A stretch of DNA of 64,000 bases, taken from assembly GCF_014650455.1 (NCBI RefSeq), contig NZ_BMUZ01000018.1, positions 62,001 to 126,000 of the forward strand. Direction: 5' to 3'. Below the pieces are notes generated by a model. It saw only the letters and a program-made list of their open reading frames with translations. It was not told the DNA's origin and searched no databases. This DNA is from Streptomyces xanthochromogenes (GTDB lineage Bacteria; Actinomycetota; Actinomycetes; Streptomycetales; Streptomycetaceae). Positions within the stretch are counted from its first letter, which is position 1, and the number at the start of each line of letters is the position of its first letter. A program made the position numbers and the translations under genes. Of this stretch, positions 49,847-58,366 are shown piece after piece.

Positions 49847-52702
49847 ATGCGCTTTCGCGGGAAGTCCATCCGCAGGAAGATCGTGGCGTTGTTGCTGGTG
49901 CCGCTCGTCTCCCTCAGCGCGCTGTGGGGGTTCTCCACGTACCTCACCGGCCGGCAGGCCAACGAGCTGATGAACGTGGCGAACATCGTCAAGAAGGTCG
50001 GCTACCCCATCGAGGACACGGTCCGCGTCATCCAGCAGGAGCGCCGACAGACCCTCGTCTACCTCGCCGACGAACGCCCCTCCGACGCCCTCGCCTCGCT
50101 GCGCAGCCGCCGGGCGGCCACCGACACCGCCGTGGCCGCCATCCGCGCCGCGGCCCGGGACTCCGGCGTCCGCAGCGACCTCCAGCCGATAGCCAAGGAT
50201 CACCTCAAGGCCGTGCTCGACGGCTTCGACTCGCTCGCCGTGCTGCGCGGCTCCGTCGAACAGGGCACCGTCGACCGGCCCCAGGCGCTGGACTTCTACA
50301 ACCGCCTCATCGACCCCTGCTACAGCTTCCTCATGAATCTCCACGCCCTGGAGAACGTGGAGATGGACAAGCAGGGCCGGGCCCTGGTCGGCGTCACCCG
50401 CGCCCGCGAGATGCTCTCCCGCGAGGACGCCCTCGTCGCCTCCTCCCTGATCACTCCGAAGACCACCGCACCCGAACTGCGCCGAATATCCGACCTGGTG
50501 GCCAATCGGCAGTTGCTCTACGACACCAACCTGGAGATGCTGCCCAGCTCCGAACGCGATGTCTTCGAGCAGTACTGGCGCGGACCCGACACCGAGGCGC
50601 TGCGCGCCGCCGAGGCCGCCATCATCGACGCCGGGCCCGGCAAGGAGCCCCGGCACCTCGACGCCACCCGCTGGCAGCAGGCCGCGACACCGGTCCTCGA
50701 CCGCCTCGCCCAGCTGGGCACCGAAGCCGGCAACCGCTACCAGGACCGGGTCGAGCCGGTCGCCTTCAACGTGGTGATCAAGGCGGCCCTCGCCGGTGTC
50801 CTCGGCCTCCTCGCCCTCCTGGTCTCCCTGTTCATGTCCGTACGCATCGGACGCGAGCTGGTCCGCGACCTCACCCGGCTCCGCAAGGAGGCCCACGAGG
50901 TCTCCGGCGTCCGCCTGCCCAGCGTGATGCGCCGCCTCGCCGCCGGCGAACAGGTCGACGTGGAGACCGAGGCGCCGCGCCTGGACTACGAACGCGACGA
51001 GGTCGGCCAGGTCGGCCAGGCGCTCAACACCCTGCAGCGCGCCGCCGTCGAGGCCGCCGTCAAACAGGCCGACATGCGCCGCGGCGTCTCCGAGGTCTTC
51101 GTCAACCTCGCCCGCCGCAACCAGGTGCTCCTGCACCGCCAGTTGACGCTCCTGGACACCATGGAGCGGCGCACCGAGGACACCGACGAACTCGCCGACC
51201 TCTTCCGCCTCGACCACCTCACCACCCGCATGCGCCGGCACGCCGAGGGCCTGGTGATCCTCTCCGGCGCCGCCCCCTCCCGCCAGTGGCGCAAACCCGT
51301 ACAGCTCATGGACGTCGTACGGGCCGCGGTCGCCGAGGTCGAGGACTACGAACGCATCGAGGTGCGCAGGCTGCCCCGGCTCGGCGTGGGCGGCCCGGCC
51401 GTCGCCGACCTGACCCACCTGATCGCCGAACTCCTGGAGAACGCCACGGTGTTCTCGCCCCCGCACACCGCCGTCCAGGTGCACGGCGAGCGGGTCGCCA
51501 ACGGCTTCACCCTGGAGATCCACGACCGCGGCCTCGGCATGGCCCCCGAGGCCCTGCTCGACGCGAACCTGCGGCTCGCCGAGACCCCCGAGTTCGAGCT
51601 CTCCGACACCGACCGCCTCGGTCTGTTCGTCGTCAGCCGTCTCGCCCAGCGCCAGAACGTACGCGTCTCGCTCCAGCCGTCGCCGTACGGAGGAACCACC
51701 GCCGTCGTGTTCATCCCGGCGACGCTGCTCACCGACGCACCCGAGACCGAGGGCAGCGACCTCCGGCTCGACCGCAAGGCGGCCAAGGGTGACAGCCGGG
51801 GCGTCCAGGACGCTCCCCGCCGGGCGCTTTCCCCCATGCCGGTCGGCATTCCCGGCCAGTCGGTCCTGGACGGACCCGTCGAACTGGAGCCCCCCATCGA
51901 CCCGTTGGGCCTGGACGAGCCCTCCGTGTTCGAGGCGCCCGTGGGCCGTGACGCGATCGACCCGGGGCGCGGTGGCATGCTGCGCTCGGCCCGCCGGGCC
52001 GCGGAGCCGGCCGACGAACGCCAGCAGCACCAGCAGGCCGCCGACGAGGGCGAGGACCGGGACCCGCTGCCGCTGCCGCGCCGCCACCGGGTGCCGACCC
52101 TGGTCAGCGACAACGGCCGCCGCGTCGACGGCCACGGGCGCGGCCACCCGGCGCCGGAACCCGATCCGTCACCCGGCGACGGCTTCGAGAGCCGGCTGCC
52201 CGAGCGTCGTGCGCCCCAGCCGCCGCGCGCCTCCGCACCCCTGACCGAGCCCCCGGCCCCGGGGCCCCTGCGGCCGGCGCCCCGGCCCCCGGGCCTGACC
52301 CCGGTCCGGCCCGGCGGTCTGGGCGAGCGCTCCCCGGGCGGCCCCGCCAACCCGGCCGACCTGCCGGGCGCGCCCAGCTCCGCACCCTCCTGGGGCAGCC
52401 TTCCCGAGCCCCGGCCCGACGGCGAGGCCCTGCTCGGCGGGCTGCCCCGCCGGGTCCGCCAGGCCAGCCTCGCCCCTCAGCTCAAGGACGCCCCCGAAGG
52501 CCGTCGCGCCGCGGCCGACCCCGACGACGGGCCCGAGCCGGAGCGCGACGCCGACGAGGTGCGCGACCGGATGGCCTCACTGCAGCGCGGCTGGCAGCGC
52601 GGCCGCAGGCACAACGAAGCCTCGGACACCGTGGATGGACCGTCCGCGCAGGACCGGGGCGACACCGCACGACGAACCACACCGGAGGGGGACGGTCGAT
52701 GA
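49847..52702 (+). CDS. cvnA: Conservon sensor-histidine-kinase-like protein CvnA
   Basis: The 951-residue protein has a membrane helix at about 12-32 (KIVALLLVPLVSLSALWGF), then an extracellular NIT (nitrate/nitrite sensing) region (about 35-300). A second helix follows (VVIKAALAGVLGLLALLVSLFMS, about 305-330), then HAMP-like and dimerisation parts with FRLDHLTTRMRRHAE as H-box. The GHKL ATPase domain has ELLENATVFSPPH near 530, HDRGLGM, and YGGTTAVVFIP. A proline-rich disordered tail occupies about 640-951. CvnA works with CvnB-D in a membrane-associated signalling complex. The start with GGGGGAGGCC is adopted; the open frame begins at 49796. Confidence 0.93.
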   Translation: MRFRGKSIRRKIVALLLVPLVSLSALWGFSTYLTGRQANELMNVANIVKKVGYPIEDTVRVIQQERRQTLVYLADERPSDALASLRSRRAATDTAVAAIRAAARDSGVRSDLQPIAKDHLKAVLDGFDSLAVLRGSVEQGTVDRPQALDFYNRLIDPCYSFLMNLHALENVEMDKQGRALVGVTRAREMLSREDALVASSLITPKTTAPELRRISDLVANRQLLYDTNLEMLPSSERDVFEQYWRGPDTEALRAAEAAIIDAGPGKEPRHLDATRWQQAATPVLDRLAQLGTEAGNRYQDRVEPVAFNVVIKAALAGVLGLLALLVSLFMSVRIGRELVRDLTRLRKEAHEVSGVRLPSVMRRLAAGEQVDVETEAPRLDYERDEVGQVGQALNTLQRAAVEAAVKQADMRRGVSEVFVNLARRNQVLLHRQLTLLDTMERRTEDTDELADLFRLDHLTTRMRRHAEGLVILSGAAPSRQWRKPVQLMDVVRAAVAEVEDYERIEVRRLPRLGVGGPAVADLTHLIAELLENATVFSPPHTAVQVHGERVANGFTLEIHDRGLGMAPEALLDANLRLAETPEFELSDTDRLGLFVVSRLAQRQNVRVSLQPSPYGGTTAVVFIPATLLTDAPETEGSDLRLDRKAAKGDSRGVQDAPRRALSPMPVGIPGQSVLDGPVELEPPIDPLGLDEPSVFEAPVGRDAIDPGRGGMLRSARRAAEPADERQQHQQAADEGEDRDPLPLPRRHRVPTLVSDNGRRVDGHGRGHPAPEPDPSPGDGFESRLPERRAPQPPRASAPLTEPPAPGPLRPAPRPPGLTPVRPGGLGERSPGGPANPADLPGAPSSAPSWGSLPEPRPDGEALLGGLPRRVRQASLAPQLKDAPEGRRAAADPDDGPEPERDADEVRDRMASLQRGWQRGRRHNEASDTVDGPSAQDRGDTARRTTPEGDGR

Positions 52703-53145
52703 CCGCGCCACAAGACTCAGCCGCAGTACGCAACACCACCGGGAGCGGTTCCGGCGAACTGAACTGGCTCCTGGACGAGTTGGTCGACCGCGTCGGCTCC
52801 ATCCGCAAGGCCCTGGTGCTCTCCAGCGACGGCCTGGCGACCGGAACCTCGCGCGATCTGACCCGCGAGGACGGCGAGCACCTGGCCGCGGTCGCCTCCG
52901 GCTTCCACAGTCTCGCCAAGGGCGTCGGCCGACACTTCGAGGCGGGCAAGGTCCGCCAGACCGTGGTCGAGCTCGACGACGCCTTCCTCTTCGTCACGGC
53001 CGCCGGTGACGGCAGCTGTCTGGCCGTCCTGTCGGACGCCGACTCCGACGTCGGCCAGGTCGCGTACGAGATGACCCTGATGGTCAAGCGGGTCGGTGTC
53101 CACCTGACCACCGCACCACGGACCGGCCTGCGCACCGGAGGGTGA
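52699..53145 (+). CDS. cvnB: Roadblock/LC7 protein CvnB
   Basis: This 148-residue roadblock fold protein has GELNWLLDELVDRVGSIRKALVLSSDGLATGTSRDL, DGEHLAAVASGFHSLAKGVGRHF and VVELDDAFLFVTAAGDGSCLAVL, then GQVAYEMTLMVKRVG. In conservons it bridges the kinase-like CvnA and the GTPase CvnD. Its ATG overlaps the cvnA stop (ATGA). Confidence 0.95.
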   Translation: MTAPQDSAAVRNTTGSGSGELNWLLDELVDRVGSIRKALVLSSDGLATGTSRDLTREDGEHLAAVASGFHSLAKGVGRHFEAGKVRQTVVELDDAFLFVTAAGDGSCLAVLSDADSDVGQVAYEMTLMVKRVGVHLTTAPRTGLRTGG

Positions 53146-53173
53146 GCGGGGGACGCCATGAGCGGGGGACCAG

Positions 53174-53617
53174 ATGAGTGAGGCAGACCAGCGGGCCCAG
53201 GACCAGCTGCGGGCCCCCTCGGACGCGACCGCTCCGGGGCGGCCGCACCACTGGTTCGACGACGACGCGGGCCCGGTGGTGCGGCCGTACGCGATGACCC
53301 GCGGGCGGACCACCAGCGCCGGCCAGCACCGCCTCGACCTGATCGCCGTCGTCGTCCCGGAACCCGCGGCCGACGACCCCGGCCGCGACCAGACGCTCTC
53401 ACCGGAGCACGTGGAGATCGTCGAACGCTGCGGCGACTCCCCGCAGTCGATCGCCGAGCTCGCGGCCGGACTCGACCTCCCCGTCGGGGTGGTCCGCGTC
53501 CTGGTCGGCGATCTCGTCGCCGACGCCCTGGTGCACGTAACCCGACCCGTTCCGCCGGCCGAGCTGCCGGACGAGTCCCTTCTCCGCGAGGTGATCAATG
53601 GCCTTCGGGCGCTCTAG
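53174..53617 (+). CDS. cvnC: DUF742 protein CvnC
   Basis: This 147-residue DUF742 protein has HHWFDDDAGPVVRPYAMTRGRTT, the winged-helix region SPEHVEIVERCGDSPQSIAELAAGLDLPVGVVRVLVGDLVADALV, and LLREVINGLRAL at the end. GGGGGACCAG precedes the ATG. A seven-codon open frame (53158-53181) overlaps the start region in another frame. The last 20 bp overlap cvnD. CvnC acts as an adaptor in the complex. Confidence 0.94.
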   Translation: MSEADQRAQDQLRAPSDATAPGRPHHWFDDDAGPVVRPYAMTRGRTTSAGQHRLDLIAVVVPEPAADDPGRDQTLSPEHVEIVERCGDSPQSIAELAAGLDLPVGVVRVLVGDLVADALVHVTRPVPPAELPDESLLREVINGLRAL

Positions 53618-54203
53618 CCGCAGGAAGCGGCACGTCGATCCGGTGACGCTCAAGATCCTCGTCGCCGGCGGCTTCGGCGTCGGCAAGACCACCCTCGTCG
53701 GCGCGGTGAGCGAGATCCGCCCCCTGCGCACCGAGGAGCGCCTCAGCGAGGCGGGCCGCCCGGTCGACGACCTGGCGGGCGTCGAGGGCAAGAGCACCAC
53801 CACGGTGGCCATGGACTTCGGGCGCATCACGCTCCGCGAGGACCTGGTGCTCTACCTCTTCGGCACCCCGGGCCAGGACCGCTTCTGGTTCCTGTGGGAC
53901 GAGCTGGCGCAGGGCGCGCTCGGTGCGGTGGTCCTCGCCGACACCCGTCGTCTGGAGGACTGCTTCGCCGGCATCGACTACTTCGAGCGGCGCGGCATTC
54001 CGTTCACCGTCGCCGTCAACTGCTTCGACGAGGCGGCCCGTTACCCGGCCGACACGGTGCGCGCGGCGCTCGACCTCGACCCGGAGGTGCCGCTCCTCAT
54101 GTGTGACGCGCGGGTCCGCGAGTCCGTCAAGGAGATCCTGGTCGGCGTGGTCGAGCACGCCATGGCGCTGTCCGCCAAGTCCCGTCAGCACGCCGCGACT
54201 TGA
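53598..54203 (+). CDS. cvnD: Conservon GTPase CvnD
   Basis: This 201-residue small GTPase of the bacterial Ras-like type has G1 VAGGFGVGKTTLVGAV, G3 equivalent FGTPGQDRFWFLWDEL and a G4-like stretch VAVNCFDEA (NxxD in place of NKxD). EGKSTTTVAMDFGRI provides the switch I threonines. It completes the cvnABCD operon and overlaps cvnC by 20 bp. Its G4 Asn-Cys-Phe-Asp departs slightly from canonical Asn-Lys-x-Asp, as is usual for CvnD. Confidence 0.95.
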   Translation: MAFGRSSRRKRHVDPVTLKILVAGGFGVGKTTLVGAVSEIRPLRTEERLSEAGRPVDDLAGVEGKSTTTVAMDFGRITLREDLVLYLFGTPGQDRFWFLWDELAQGALGAVVLADTRRLEDCFAGIDYFERRGIPFTVAVNCFDEAARYPADTVRAALDLDPEVPLLMCDARVRESVKEILVGVVEHAMALSAKSRQHAAT

Positions 54204-54220
54204 CGCACCCGTGACGCGAC

Positions 54221-54256
54221 GCGGCCCGTACCCCCACCGACTGGGGTACGGGCCGC
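54221..54256. terminator. Terminator between cvnD and glpK
   Basis: GCGGCCCGTACCCC (54221-54234) and GGGGTACGGGCCGC (54243-54256) form a perfect 14-bp stem with an 8-nt loop, between convergent genes. Confidence 0.88.
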
Positions 54257-54272
54257 GCGTTCACGGGGGCGG

Positions 54273-55787
54273 CTATCGGCCGTCCTCCTCCTCGTGCCAG
54301 CCGAGGCTGCGCTCCACGGCCTTGTGCCAGTTGGCGTATTCGCGCTCGCGTACGGGTCCCGCCATGCGGGGCGACCATTCCACGTCGCGCTGCCACTGGG
54401 CCGCCAGCTCGTCGAGGCCCGACCAGACGCCGGTGGCGAGCCCGGCCGCGTAGGCCGCGCCCAGACACGTCGTCTCCGACACCTTGGGGCGGATCACGGG
54501 CACCCCGAGCACGTCCGCCTGATGCTGCATCAGGAGGCCGTTGGCGGTCATCCCGCCGTCCACCTTCAAGGTGGAGATCCGCACGCCCGAGTCCTGGAAC
54601 ATGGCGTCGACGACCTCGCGGGTCTGCCAGCTCGTCGCCTCCAGGACCGCGCGGGCGAGGTGCGCCTTCGTGACGTAGCCGGTCAGGCCGGTGATGACCC
54701 CGCGTGCGTCGGAGCGCCAGTAGGGCGCGAAGAGACCGGAGAAGGCGGGCACGACATAGGCCCCGCCGTTGTCGTCGACGCTCGCCGCCAGCGTCTCGAT
54801 CTCGTCCGCGTGCCGGATGATGCCGAGTTGGTCGCGGAACCACTGCACGAGCGCCCCGGTGATCGCGATCGAGCCCTCCAGGCAGTAGACCGGCGCCTGT
54901 TCACCGATCCGGTAGCCGACCGTCGTGATCAGCCCGTTCTTCGAAGCGACCGGCCGGGTACCGGTGTTGAGCAACAGGAAGCTCCCCGTCCCGTAGGTGT
55001 TCTTCGCGGTTCCCGTCGCGTAGCAGGCCTGTCCGAAGACCGCCGCCTGCTGGTCGCCGAGGGCCGAGGCGACGGGCACGCCCGCCGCGGGACCGACGGC
55101 GGTGCCGTACACCTCGGCCGAGGAGCGGATCTCCGGGAGTACGGCACGGGGCACGTTCATCGCCGCGAGGATCTCGGGATCCCACTGCAAGGTCTCCAGG
55201 TTCATCAGCATCGTGCGCGAGGCGTTGGTGACGTCGGTGACGTGGACGCCGCCGGACGTCCCGCCCGTCAGGTTCCAGATCAGCCAGGAGTCGATCGTCC
55301 CGAACGCGATCTCGCCGCGCTCGGCGCGGGCGCGAAGCCCCGGCACGTTGTCGAGCAGCCAGGCCGCCTTGGGGCCCGAGAAGTAGCTCGCGAGCGGCAG
55401 CCCGGTGGCGTCGCGGAACCGGTCCTGGCCGTGCTCGCCGCCGAGCTGGTGGCAGAGGGCGGAGGTCCGGGTGTCCTGCCAGACGATCGCGTTGTGCACG
55501 GGCTTTCCGGTCGCCCGGTCCCACAGCACGGTCGTCTCGCGCTGGTTGGTGATGCCGAGCGCGCTGAGCTGCTCGGCCCGCAGCCCCGCCCGGGCGAGCG
55601 CGCCCGCGACCACGGCCTGCACCTTGGCCCAGATCTCCGTGGCGTCGTGCTCCACCCAGCCGGGCTTGGGGAAGATCTGGCGGTGCTCGCGCTGGTCGAC
55701 GGCGACGATCGCCCCGTCCTGGTTGAAGATGATGCAGCGGCTGGAGGTGGTCCCCTGGTCGATCGCGGCTACGAACCGGTCCGTCAT
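54273..55787 (-). CDS. glpK: Glycerol kinase
   Basis: It phosphorylates glycerol to glycerol-3-phosphate. The 504-residue FGGY kinase has FVAAIDQGTTSSRCIIF, FPKPGWVEHDATEIW, GITNQRETTVLWDRATGKPVHNAIVWQDTRT, GALGDQQAA-type loop (SALGDQQAAVFGQA), NTYGTGSFLLLNTG and FSGLFAPYWRSDARGVITGLT. AGGGGTAGCC before the ATG at 55787 sets the start; the open frame continues to 55907. No glpF or glpD gene is adjacent, so this may be a second, stand-alone glycerol kinase. Confidence 0.96.
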   Translation of the reverse strand: MTDRFVAAIDQGTTSSRCIIFNQDGAIVAVDQREHRQIFPKPGWVEHDATEIWAKVQAVVAGALARAGLRAEQLSALGITNQRETTVLWDRATGKPVHNAIVWQDTRTSALCHQLGGEHGQDRFRDATGLPLASYFSGPKAAWLLDNVPGLRARAERGEIAFGTIDSWLIWNLTGGTSGGVHVTDVTNASRTMLMNLETLQWDPEILAAMNVPRAVLPEIRSSAEVYGTAVGPAAGVPVASALGDQQAAVFGQACYATGTAKNTYGTGSFLLLNTGTRPVASKNGLITTVGYRIGEQAPVYCLEGSIAITGALVQWFRDQLGIIRHADEIETLAASVDDNGGAYVVPAFSGLFAPYWRSDARGVITGLTGYVTKAHLARAVLEATSWQTREVVDAMFQDSGVRISTLKVDGGMTANGLLMQHQADVLGVPVIRPKVSETTCLGAAYAAGLATGVWSGLDELAAQWQRDVEWSPRMAGPVREREYANWHKAVERSLGWHEEEDGR

Positions 55788-56018
55788 GGCTACCCCTGGT
55801 TCTCTAGGCTGCGGCGCGTTTCCCATGGCGGCAAGGCCGGTCGAGCGGGAGCTTCGGGTGGTGGACGCGGCGATGCCGAGAGACAACGGGCAGTTTTCAC
55901 CGGCCATGACGGGTCGTCAAGGTCGTACACAGCAGGGGATGTTGAGGCCGTCCGCGACGCACCGGGTCGGACCTGCGCCTGCCCGGCAGCACCGGCGCAG
56001 GGGTGCGGGCATGTCGGG

Positions 56019-57209
56019 TCAGCGCACCGCGATCACCGACGATCCGTGTCCGAACAGGCCCTGGTTCGCGGTGATCCCGACCCGCGCCCCGGTCACCTGA
56101 CGGTCGCCCGCCGCGCCCCTCAACTGCCAGGTGAGTTCGCAGACCTGGGCGATCGCCTGGGCCGGAACCGCCTCTCCGAACGACGCGAGACCCCCACTGG
56201 TGTTGACCGGTATCCGCCCCCCGAGCGCCGTCGCGCCGTCCCGCAGGAGCTTGGCCCCCTCACCGGTCCCGCACAGCCCGAGGTCCTCGTACCACTCAAG
56301 CTCCAGCGCGGTGGACAGGTCGTACACCTCCGCGAGCGACACGTCCTCGGGCCCGATGCCCGCCTCCTCGTACGCTGCTCGGGCGATGGACGCCCGGAAC
56401 GAATGCGGCGGGGGCTCGACGGACACCGCCGAATCGGTCGCGATGTCGGGCAGGTCGAGGACGGCCCGGGGGTAGGTCGGGGTGACCGTGGAGACCGCGC
56501 GGATGCGGACCGGATCGGCGGCGCCGTGCCGTCGTGCGAAGTCCATGCTGGTCAGGACCAGGGCGGCGGCGCCGTCCGAGGTGGCGCAGATGTCGAGCAG
56601 GCGCAGCGGATCGGCCACCACCGCGGAGGCGGCGACCTCCTCGGCGCTGACGGTCTTGCGGTAACGCGCGTTCGCGTTGAGCGCCCCGGCCGCCGCGTTC
56701 TTCACCTTGACCTGAGCGAAATCGTCGACCGTGTCGCCGTGCAGAGCCATCCGGCGCCGGGCGTAGAGCCCGAAGTACGCCGGATTCGTGGCACCGAGCA
56801 CCCGGAAGCGCAGCCAGTCCGGGTCGTCCGGCCGCTCGCCTCCGGCCGGCGCGAAGAAGCCCTTCGGCGCGGCGTCGGCGCCCACCACCAGCACCACGTC
56901 CGCGAGCCCGGCCAGGATCTGGGCCCGGGCCGCGCCGATCGCCTGGGACCCGGAGGCGCAGGCCGCGTACACGCTGGTCACCCGCGCGCCCTGCCAGCCG
57001 AGTGCCTTGGCGAAGGTCGCCCCCGCCACATGGCCGGGGTAGCCGCCGCGCACGGTGTCCGCGCCGACCACCGACTCCACCTGGGTCCAGTCGATCCCGG
57101 CGTCGGCGAGCGCGGCCCTGGCCGCGGTCGTCCCGTACTCGACGAAGCTCCGACCCCACTTGCCCCACGGGTGCATGCCCGCACCCAGGATCGCGATGTC
57201 GCCGCTCAT
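56019..57209 (-). CDS. SCP-x-type thiolase / lipid-transfer-like protein
   Basis: This 396-residue thiolase-fold protein has IAILGAGMHPWGKWGRSFVEYG, the active-site Cys stretch TSVYAACASGSQAIGAARAQI, CATSDGAAALVLTS, and the C-terminal His in NTSGGLASFGEAVPAQ and a final GITANQGLFGHGSSVIAV. Such proteins with a DUF35 partner catalyse thiolysis, or in some steroid pathways retro-aldol steps, on CoA esters. Its ATG overlaps the DUF35 stop (ATGA). A shared operator with the gene at 15923 suggests a lipid or sterol regulon. Confidence 0.88.
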   Translation of the reverse strand: MSGDIAILGAGMHPWGKWGRSFVEYGTTAARAALADAGIDWTQVESVVGADTVRGGYPGHVAGATFAKALGWQGARVTSVYAACASGSQAIGAARAQILAGLADVVLVVGADAAPKGFFAPAGGERPDDPDWLRFRVLGATNPAYFGLYARRRMALHGDTVDDFAQVKVKNAAAGALNANARYRKTVSAEEVAASAVVADPLRLLDICATSDGAAALVLTSMDFARRHGAADPVRIRAVSTVTPTYPRAVLDLPDIATDSAVSVEPPPHSFRASIARAAYEEAGIGPEDVSLAEVYDLSTALELEWYEDLGLCGTGEGAKLLRDGATALGGRIPVNTSGGLASFGEAVPAQAIAQVCELTWQLRGAAGDRQVTGARVGITANQGLFGHGSSVIAVR

Positions 57210-57661
57210 GCCGCCACCCCCACGGGCCGCCAGTGCCAGGTCGTCCACGTGGTGTCCGCGTCCTCGTTGAGCACGCCCGGCACCACCTCGACCTCCATGC
57301 CCACCGCGAGATCGGCGGCGCTCACCCCGGGGGCCGCCTGGCCGAGCACCACCATCCGCTCGGCCGCCAGCTCGACGGCGACGAGCACAGAGGGCTGCCA
57401 CTCCACGTGTGGGTCGGACACATAGGGCGAGGGCGGGCGATAGCGGCCATCGGTGTAGGACCACACCCGGCCCCTCTTGGACAGGGGGACCTCCGCCAGT
57501 TTGCCGCCCACGCAGCCGGGGTTGCGGCAGAAGGCGTCCTCGCGCGGGAAGAAGACGGAGGCGCAGGCGGTGCACCGGGTGCCGAGCAGCCGGAAATCCT
57601 GCCCCTGTGTGTCCGTGAACCAGCCCGCGACCACAGGCGTGCGCGTGCGTGCGTCTGTCAA
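57206..57661 (-). CDS. DUF35 OB-fold protein with zinc ribbon
   Basis: This 151-residue protein has a rubredoxin-like zinc ribbon with four Cys (LGTRCTACASVFFPREDAFCRNPGC) followed by an OB-fold (GRVWSYTDGRYRPPSPYVSDPHVEWQPSVLVAVEL). DUF35 proteins form complexes with the neighbouring thiolase or MaoC partners and hold the acyl-CoA. The TTG start has AGGAGGGGCC upstream. It is the first gene of the pair and lies directly behind a perfect 9-bp-arm palindrome. Confidence 0.88.
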   Translation of the reverse strand: MTDARTRTPVVAGWFTDTQGQDFRLLGTRCTACASVFFPREDAFCRNPGCVGGKLAEVPLSKRGRVWSYTDGRYRPPSPYVSDPHVEWQPSVLVAVELAAERMVVLGQAAPGVSAADLAVGMEVEVVPGVLNEDADTTWTTWHWRPVGVAA

Positions 57662-57679
57662 GGCCCCTCCTGGTACTGC

Positions 57680-57700
57680 CTTCTGACGGAACGTCAGAAG
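57680..57700. promoter_or_regulatory. CTGACG-N3-CGTCAG operator (site 2)
   Basis: CTTCTGACG-GAA-CGTCAGAAG is a perfect inverted repeat with 9-bp arms, 19 bp before the DUF35 start. Its inner 6-bp arms and 3-nt centre match the site at 15881-15895 exactly. A TetR-type lipid regulator encoded elsewhere is the likely ligand. Confidence 0.75.
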
Positions 57701-57752
57701 TGTGCCACGGGCAACCGGAGTTGGGGAGGGGCGGTCGGGTCCGGGCCCCGGC

Positions 57753-58154
57753 TCAGCGGTTCTCCGCCAGCCACTTGGCGGCGATCTCACCGAGCTCACG
57801 ATCGCGTCCGGCCAGCATCGTGGCGATCATCTGCCGGTCGCCGCGCAGCGACCAGGCGGGGTGCCCGAAGGTGGCCGGGTTGTTCTTCTCGATGAACCAG
57901 TGCGCGGGCCAGGCGGTCCCGTACCCGATGAGGGGCAGTGCCAGGGCGTACCGCTTGCGCCCGCGCGCGAGCCCGTAGGCGCTGAGCACGAGTCCGGTGA
58001 GGGTGCCCGTCAGATGGACCCAGCGGGTGGCGGCCCGGGAGTGCATCGCCACGTAATAGGGCCAGAACTCCTCGTACGAATCGAAGGTCGGCCGCGTGCC
58101 GTCCGCCGTGGTCTGCGCCGTCGTCCCGGGTGTCGTGTGCGTCGTGTTGGCCAT
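57753..58154 (-). CDS. DUF962 / Mpo1-like membrane protein
   Basis: This 133-residue protein has FDSYEEFWPYYVAMHSRAATRWVHLTGTL (the conserved YxxxHxxxxxRxxHxxG pattern) and a membrane segment GLVLSAYGLARGRKRYALALPLIGYGTAWPAHWFIEKNNPATFGHPAWSL. Yeast Mpo1 is an iron dioxygenase acting on 2-hydroxy fatty acids; the histidines are retained here. The gene appears leaderless, since TAGGTT ends eight bases before the ATG. A palindrome sits in the promoter spacer. Confidence 0.86.
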   Translation of the reverse strand: MANTTHTTPGTTAQTTADGTRPTFDSYEEFWPYYVAMHSRAATRWVHLTGTLTGLVLSAYGLARGRKRYALALPLIGYGTAWPAHWFIEKNNPATFGHPAWSLRGDRQMIATMLAGRDRELGEIAAKWLAENR

Positions 58155-58162
58155 GCGGCAGA

Positions 58163-58191
58163 ACCTAATCGTTCTCCGGAGAACCGGATAC
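58163..58191 (-). promoter_or_regulatory. Leaderless promoter with perfect 14-bp palindrome
   Basis: On the minus strand TAGGTT (58168-58163) is the -10 of the DUF962 gene. The spacer upstream contains GTTCTCCGGAGAAC (58172-58185), a perfect palindrome where a repressor would block RNA polymerase. A poor -35 (TATCCG, 58191-58186) lies just beyond. No regulator gene is adjacent. Confidence 0.55.
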
Positions 58192-58366
58192 GGCTCCTTC
58201 GCGTCCGAAAGGACAGAGCGGGCGCCCGGGACCCACGGGGGTGGCCCCGGACGTCCGCTCGTCCCCGGGCGGATTCATCGTGTCGTACCCCGAGAGGAAC
58301 GACCGTGGTGCTCGCCTCCGCCGGCCGCGACGGGACGCTCCGCCGAACCGGAACGCGGCCCTGCCC

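Noticed and set aside
26840..56000. JetD-type nuclease that would make the SMC trio a complete Wadjet system
   Set aside because: I inspected all open frames within about 15 kb on both sides; none has a Toprim-like DUF2220/DUF3322 look.
54294..57425. 1043-codon plus-strand open frame over glpK and the thiolase
   Set aside because: It is a shadow of well-recognised minus-strand genes; the translation has no domain and is rich in Arg, Gly and Pro.
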